A stretch of 64,000 nucleotides of DNA. Origin: Leuctra nigra. Taxonomy: Eukaryota; Arthropoda; Insecta; Plecoptera; Leuctridae. A program made the translations under genes and the position numbers. Of this stretch, positions 59,005-64,000 are shown piece by piece. The notes under the pieces are model-generated. The model was not told the DNA's origin. It worked only from the letters and a program-made list of their open reading frames with translations, and did no database searches. The stretch spans positions 1,268,316 to 1,332,315 of the forward strand of contig OW203768.1 of NCBI GenBank assembly GCA_934045905.1, written 5' to 3'. The first letter of the stretch is position 1. Every line of letters starts with the position of its first letter.

Positions 59005-59626
59005 ATTCATAGCTTGCACGAACTTCTTTTGTTTTAGGTATATCAGCAATGCAAAATTATTGAATTTTCCACCTGAGGACGGACATTACGTTGTCACGTT
59101 GACGGGGCAGAAAATAACTTTATTGACGTAAATTGATGTATTTTTGTAATGTGAGGGATTCCTCTTCGTACTAAAGATATCTCCGGAGCCTGTACAATTT
59201 CCCAGGTAGCCATAAACTAGACGCCATAATGTCTCATTGCCCCTGCCAAGTTCATCGGTCGGCATGACCATATGCAAAAAATCTTTGTTCCCCGTTACAA
59301 TATGGACATAGGACGACGCTCTTTCTTAGGGCAGACGATAAGACTATGGAACAAGTTACCTCAAGACCAAATGGCAGATTTCCCAAAGGACATTCAGTAT
59401 TTTAAATTTTAATGATATCTAACACTGTAACTAATGTATGCTAGTGCTACTTATATTTATGATGAACAACTACGGAATGTATTGTAATTCAAAGTTGTTT
59501 ATTAAATAAATAATAAATAATAAACTATAAAATATCGTCAAAAAAGCAGAGAATCACAGCTATTCTACGTGCCATTAAGATGGCGGCAGGCAACAATGAG
59601 ATGACATCACGTGCAACCTATGAATT
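59005..59626 (+). mobile_element. TTCATAG MITE, copy C, interrupted by a LINE stub
   Basis: MITE sequence runs 59005-59219 and resumes at 59520/59528-59626 (TATCGTCAAAAAAGCAGAG, AAGATGGCGGCAGGC, CACGTGCAACCTATGAATT). The 300-bp interruption is a 5'-truncated LINE. The right end of this MITE lies 8 bp from the first exon unit of the 158-bp array. Confidence 0.75.
59220..59519 (+). pseudogene. 5'-truncated LINE stub with target-site duplication
   Basis: Translation contains RSFLGQTIRLWNKLPQDQ then MADFPKDIQYFKF and a stop (59412), the C-terminus of a LINE polyprotein. A 3' UTR ending in ATAAATAATAAATAA follows. The insertion is bounded by ATAAACTA at 59212-59219 and 59520-59527, the target-site duplication. 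The LINE differs from the intact one at 54654 (different C-terminus and tail). Confidence 0.8.
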
Positions 59627-59634
59627 GAACTGAT

Positions 59635-62600
59635 CTGTAGAGGAGATGCTTGTCCCACACTGCCTCGGCCGGCATGGACTTGGGAATCAGCATGTCCGGG
59701 TGAGAGTCCAAATGGATGATCGTGTTGCCGTGAAGTGGCAGGTGTTTAGAGCCCATGCAGCGGTACATGACCTGATGCAATACAATACTGACCTGTAGAG
59801 GAGATGCTTGTCCCACACTGCCTCGGCCGGCATGGACTTGGGAATCAGCATGTCCGGGTGAGAGTCCAAATGGATGATCGTGTTGCCGTGAAGTGGCAGG
59901 TGTTTAGAGCCCATGCAGCGGTACATGACCTGATGCAATACAATACTGACCTGTAGAGGAGATGCTTGTCCCACACTGCCTCGGCCGGCATGGACTTGGG
60001 AATCAGCATGTCCGGATGAGAGTCCAAATGGATGATCGTGTTGCCGTGAAGTGGCAGGTGTTTAGAGCCCATGCAGCGGTACATGACCTGATGCAATACA
60101 ATACTGACCTGTAGAGGAGATGCTTGTCCCACACTGCCTCGGCCGGCATGGACTTGGGAATCAGCATGTCCGGATGAGAGTCCAAATGGATGATCGTGTT
60201 GCCGTGAAGTGGCAGGTGTTTAGAGCCCATGCAGCGGTACATGACCTGATGCAATACAATACTGACCTGTAGAGGAGATGCTTGTCCCACACTGCCTCGG
60301 CCGGCATGGACTTGGGAATCAGCATGTCCGGATGAGAGTCCAAATGGATGATCGTGTTGCCGTGAAGTGGCAGGTGTTTAGAGCCCATGCAGCGGTACAT
60401 GACCTGATGCAATACAATACTGACCTGTAGAGGAGATGCTTGTCCCACACTGCCTCGGCCGGCATGGACTTGGGAATCAGCATGTCCGGATGAGAGTCCA
60501 AATGGATGATCGTGTTGCCGTGAAGTGGCAGGTGTTTAGAGCCCATGCAGCGGTACATGACCTGATGCAATACAATACTGACCTGTAGAGGAGATGCTTG
60601 TCCCACACTGCCTCGGCCGGCATGGACTTGGGAATCAGCATGTCCGGATGAGAGTCCAAATGGATGATCGTGTTGCCGTGAAGTGGCAGGTGTTTAGAGC
60701 CCATGCAGCGGTACATGACCTGATGCAATACAATACTGACCTGTAGAGGAGATGCTTGTCCCACACTGCCTCGGCCGGCATGGACTTGGGAATCAGCATG
60801 TCCGGATGAGAGTCCAAATGGATGATCGTGTTGCCGTGAAGTGGCAGGTGTTTAGAGCCCATGCAGCGGTACATGACCTGATGCAATACAATACTGACCT
60901 GTAGAGGAGATGCTTGTCCCACACTGCCTCGGCCGGCATGGACTTGGGAATCAGCATGTCCGGATGAGAGTCCAAATGGATGATCGTGTTGCCGTGAAGT
61001 GGCAGGTGTTTAGAGCCCATGCAGCGGTACATGACCTGATGCAATACAATACTGACCTGTAGAGGAGATGCTTGTCCCACACTGCCTCGGCCGGCATGGA
61101 CTTGGGAATCAGCATGTCCGGATGAGAGTCCAAATGGATGATCGTGTTGCCGTGAAGTGGCAGGTGTTTAGAGCCCATGCAGCGGTACATGACCTGATGC
61201 AATACAATACTGACCTGTAGAGGAGATGCTTGTCCCACACTGCCTCGGCCGGCATGGACTTGGGAATCAGCATGTCCGGATGAGAGTCCAAATGGATGAT
61301 CGTGTTGCCGTGAAGTGGCAGGTGTTTAGAGCCCATGCAGCGGTACATGACCTGATGCAATACAATACTGACCTGTAGAGGAGATGCTTGTCCCACACTG
61401 CCTCGGCCGGCATGGACTTGGGAATCAGCATGTCCGGATGAGAGTCCAAATGGATGATCGTGTTGCCGTGAAGTGGCAGGTGTTTAGAGCCCATGCAGCG
61501 GTACATGACCTGATGCAATACAATACTGACCTGTAGAGGAGATGCTTGTCACACACTGCCTCGGCCGGCATGGACTTGGGAATCAGCATGTCCGGATGAG
61601 AGTCCAAATGGATGATCGTGTTGCCGTGAAGTGGCAGGTGTTTAGAGCCCATGCAGCGGTACATGACCTGATGCAATACAATACTGACCTGTAGAGGAGA
61701 TGCTTGTCCCACACTGCCTCGGCCGGCATGGACTTGGGAATCAGCATGTCCGGATGAGAGTCCAAATGGATGATCGTGTTGCCGTGAAGTGGCAGGTGTT
61801 TAGAGCCCATGCAGCGGTACATGACCTGATGCAATACAATACTGACCTGTAGAGGAGATGCTTGTCCCACACTGCCTCGGCCGGCATGGACTTGGGAATC
61901 AGCATGTCCGGATGAGAGTCCAAATGGATGATCGTGTTGCCGTGAAGTGGCAGGTGTTTAGAGCCCATGCAGCGGTACATGACCTGATGCAATACAATAC
62001 TGACCTGTAGAGGAGATGCTTGTCCCACACTGCCTCGGCCGGCATGGACTTGGGAATCAGCATGTCCGGATGAGAGTCCAAATGGATGATCGTGTTGCCG
62101 TGAAGTGGCAGGTGTTTAGAGCCCATGCAGCGGTACATGACCTGATGCAATACAATACTGACCTGTAGAGGAGATGCTTGTCCCACACTGCCTCGGCCGG
62201 CATGGACTTGGGAATCAGCATGTCCGGATGAGAGTCCAAATGGATGATCGTGTTGCCGTGAAGTGGCAGGTGTTTAGAGCCCATGCAGCGGTACATGACC
62301 TGATGCAATACAATACTGACCTGTAGAGGAGATGCTTGTCCCACACTGCCTCGGCCGGCATGGACTTGGGAATCAGCATGTCCGGATGAGAGTCCAAATG
62401 GATGATCGTGTTGCCGTGAAGTGGCAGGTGTTTAGAGCCCATGCAGCGGTACATGACCTGATGCAATACAATACTGACCTGTAGAGGAGATGCTTGTCCC
62501 ACACTGCCTCGGCCGGCATGGACTTGGGAATCAGCATGTCCGGATGAGAGTCCAAATGGATGATCGTGTTGCCGTGAAGTGGCAGGTGTTTAGAGCCCAT

Positions 62601-64000
62601 GCAGCGGTACATGACCTGATGCAATACAATACTGACCTGTAGAGAAGATGCTTGTCCCACACTGCCTCGGCCGGCATGGACTTGGGAATCAGCATGTCCG
62701 GATGAGAGTCCAAATGGATGATCGTGTTGCCGTGAAGTGGCAGGTGTTTAGAGCCCATGCAGCGGTACATGACCTGATGCAATACAATACTGACCTGTAG
62801 AGGAGATGCTTGTCCCACACTGCCTCGGCCGGCATGGACTTGGGAATCAGCATGTCCGGATGAGAGTCCAAATGGATGATCGTGTTGCCGTGAAGTGGCA
62901 GGTGTTTAGAGCCCATGCAGCGGTACATGACCTGATGCAATACAATACTGACCTGTAGAGGAGATGCTTGTCCCACACTGCCTCGGCCGGCATGGACTTG
63001 GGAATCAGCATGTCCGGATGAGAGTCCAAATGGATGATTGTGTTGCCGTGAAGTGGCAGGTGTTTAGAGCCCATGCAGCGGTACATGACCTGATGCAATA
63101 CAATACTGACCTGTAGAGGAGATGCTTGTCCCACACTGCCTCGGCCGGCATGGACTTGGGAATCAGCATGTCCGGATGAGAGTCCAAATGGATGATCGTG
63201 TTGCCGTGAAGTGGCAGGTGTTTAGAGCCCATGCAGCGGTACATGACCTGATGCAATACAATACTGACCTGTAGAGGAGATGCTTGTCCCACACTGCCTC
63301 GGCCGGCATGGACTTGGGAATCAGCATGTCCGGATGAGAGTCCAAATGGATGATCGTGTTGCCGTGAAGTGGCAGGTGTTTAGAGCCCATGCAGCGGTAC
63401 ATGACCTGATGCAATACAATACTGACCTGTAGAGGAGATGCTTGTCCCACACTGCCTCGGCCGGCATGGACTTGGGAATCAGCATGTCCGGATGAGAGTC
63501 CAAATGGATGATCGTGTTGCCGTGAAGTGGCAGGTGTTTAGAGCCCATGCAGCGGTACATGACCTGATGCAATACAATACTGACCTGTAGAGGAGATGCT
63601 TGTCCCACACTGCCTCGGCCGGCATGGACTTGGGAATCAGCATGTCCGGATGAGAGTCCAAATGGATGATCGTGTTGCCGTGAAGTGGCAGGTGTTTAGA
63701 GCCCATGCAGCGGTACATGACCTGATGCAATACAATACTGACCTGAAGAGGAGATGCTTGTCCCACACTGCCTCGGCCGGCATGGACTTGGGAATCAGCA
63801 TGTCCGGATGAGAGTCCAAATGGATGATCGTGTTGCCGTGAAGTGGCAGGTGTTTAGAGCCCATGCAGCGGTACATGACCTGATGCAATACAATACTGAC
63901 CTGTAGAGGAGATGCTTGTCCCACACTGCCTCGGCCGGCATGGACTTGGGAATCAGCATGTCCGGATGAGAGTCCAAATGGATGATCGTGTTGCCGTGAA
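59635..64000 (-). repeat. 158-bp tandem array of a UPF0489 exon, at least 27 copies
   Basis: Each unit is a 137-bp exon (minus strand GTCATGTACCGC...CTCTACAG) plus a 21-bp spacer made of a donor-like GTCAGT and an acceptor-like TTGCATCAG. Units start at 59635, 59793, 59951 and so on, every 158 bp, and the array runs off the window. Units are almost identical: the first two have CCGGGTGAG where the rest have CCGGATGAG, and single variants occur near 61551, 62645, 63038 and 63746. Because 158 is not a multiple of three, read-through produces the repeated spurious 95-codon ORFs. Confidence 0.95.
59793..59929 (-). CDS. C5orf22-like: UPF0489-family exon, representative array unit
   Basis: The exon (acceptor GCATCAG, donor CTACAG|GTCAGT) encodes [12 protein letters not shown], then [18 protein letters not shown], then [15 protein letters not shown], with two bases left over. 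I recognise GSKHLP, the H-DSHPD motif and the LIP--MPA---DK segment as the conserved N-terminal core of UPF0489 (C5orf22) proteins; the DSHPD motif recalls metal-binding motifs of arginase-like hydrolases, but activity is not established. Joined to the exon at 48238-48387 the frame continues correctly. This is the first unit from the left with an intact GT donor: the terminal unit (59635-59771) has AT there. Which array unit is used in the mature mRNA cannot be told from sequence, because all encode nearly the same peptide. Confidence 0.7.

Larger units (their letters stand above)
48388..59634 (-). other. Intron of the UPF0489 gene (about 11.2 kb)
   Basis: Inferred from the two phase-compatible exons that bound it on the minus strand. 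It contains a 217-bp MITE, a SINE, a TTCATAG MITE, the second hairpin-ended element, an antisense LINE and further MITEs. Unannotated parts (48660-50290, 51235-52730) show no coding signal I trust. Confidence 0.6.

Noticed and set aside
59607..63977. Repeated 95-codon ORFs as a tandem gene family
   Set aside because: Each ORF crosses a 21-bp spacer and then runs out of frame; the coding part is a single 137-bp exon flanked by splice-like sites.
59635..64000. CRISPR-like or bacterial repeat array
   Set aside because: The 21-bp spacers are identical to each other and the repeat encodes a conserved animal exon.

Overview
This is a eukaryotic, repeat-dominated, AT-rich nuclear window, most likely from an arthropod and probably an insect. 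The order is not resolved; a hemipteran is only a guess. The evidence is a large intron with GT/AG splice sites, an intact APE-type LINE, tRNA-derived SINEs, many MITEs with TTAA, TA or TTA target sites, and long satellite arrays. There are no operons, bacterial genes or CRISPR arrays. Almost all short ORFs are chance or repeat-derived.

Only one host gene is convincing. It lies on the minus strand and encodes a UPF0489-family protein (homologue of human C5orf22). A 150-bp exon is at 48238-48387. The exon preceding it has been amplified into a tandem array of 158-bp units (137-bp exon plus 21-bp spacer) that runs from 59635 past the end of the window, with at least 27 copies. The splice phases of the two exons match exactly. 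The roughly 11-kb intron between them holds MITEs, a hairpin-ended element and a full-coding LINE in antisense. Upstream exons lie beyond base 64000. Downstream exons were not found.

Layout: 1-2.4 kb, little recognisable. 2.87-3.68 kb, a promoter-like cluster (X-box, GC box, CCAAT, CREs) split by a hAT-like MITE. 4-6 kb, SINEs nested with TTAA palindromic MITEs. 6.76-7.23 kb, a compound GAT microsatellite. 7.7-17.7 kb, at least eight MITEs, some nested. 17.9-18.3 kb, a GC-rich island abutting a 6.3-kb 37/39-bp satellite (18.35-24.69 kb) with higher-order structure. 25.77-26.68 kb, a 31-bp minisatellite. 27-33 kb, mostly unannotated intergenic or intronic DNA. 33.49-33.88 kb, a 395-bp near-perfect palindrome, followed by a SINE and a TTAA MITE. 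36-37.9 kb, decayed LINE pieces. 37.9-39.9 kb, two Helitron-like elements. 43.66-46.84 and 52.74-54.08 kb, two members of one unusual family that carries repeated YY1-ETS-CRE composite motifs and ends in a giant hairpin. 54.1-58.2 kb, the LINE. 58.8-59.6 kb, MITEs and a LINE stub with target-site duplication, then the exon array.

The most interesting items are the exon-derived satellite, the hairpin family whose arms match within a copy but not between copies, and that family's internal array of composite promoter-type transcription-factor sites.
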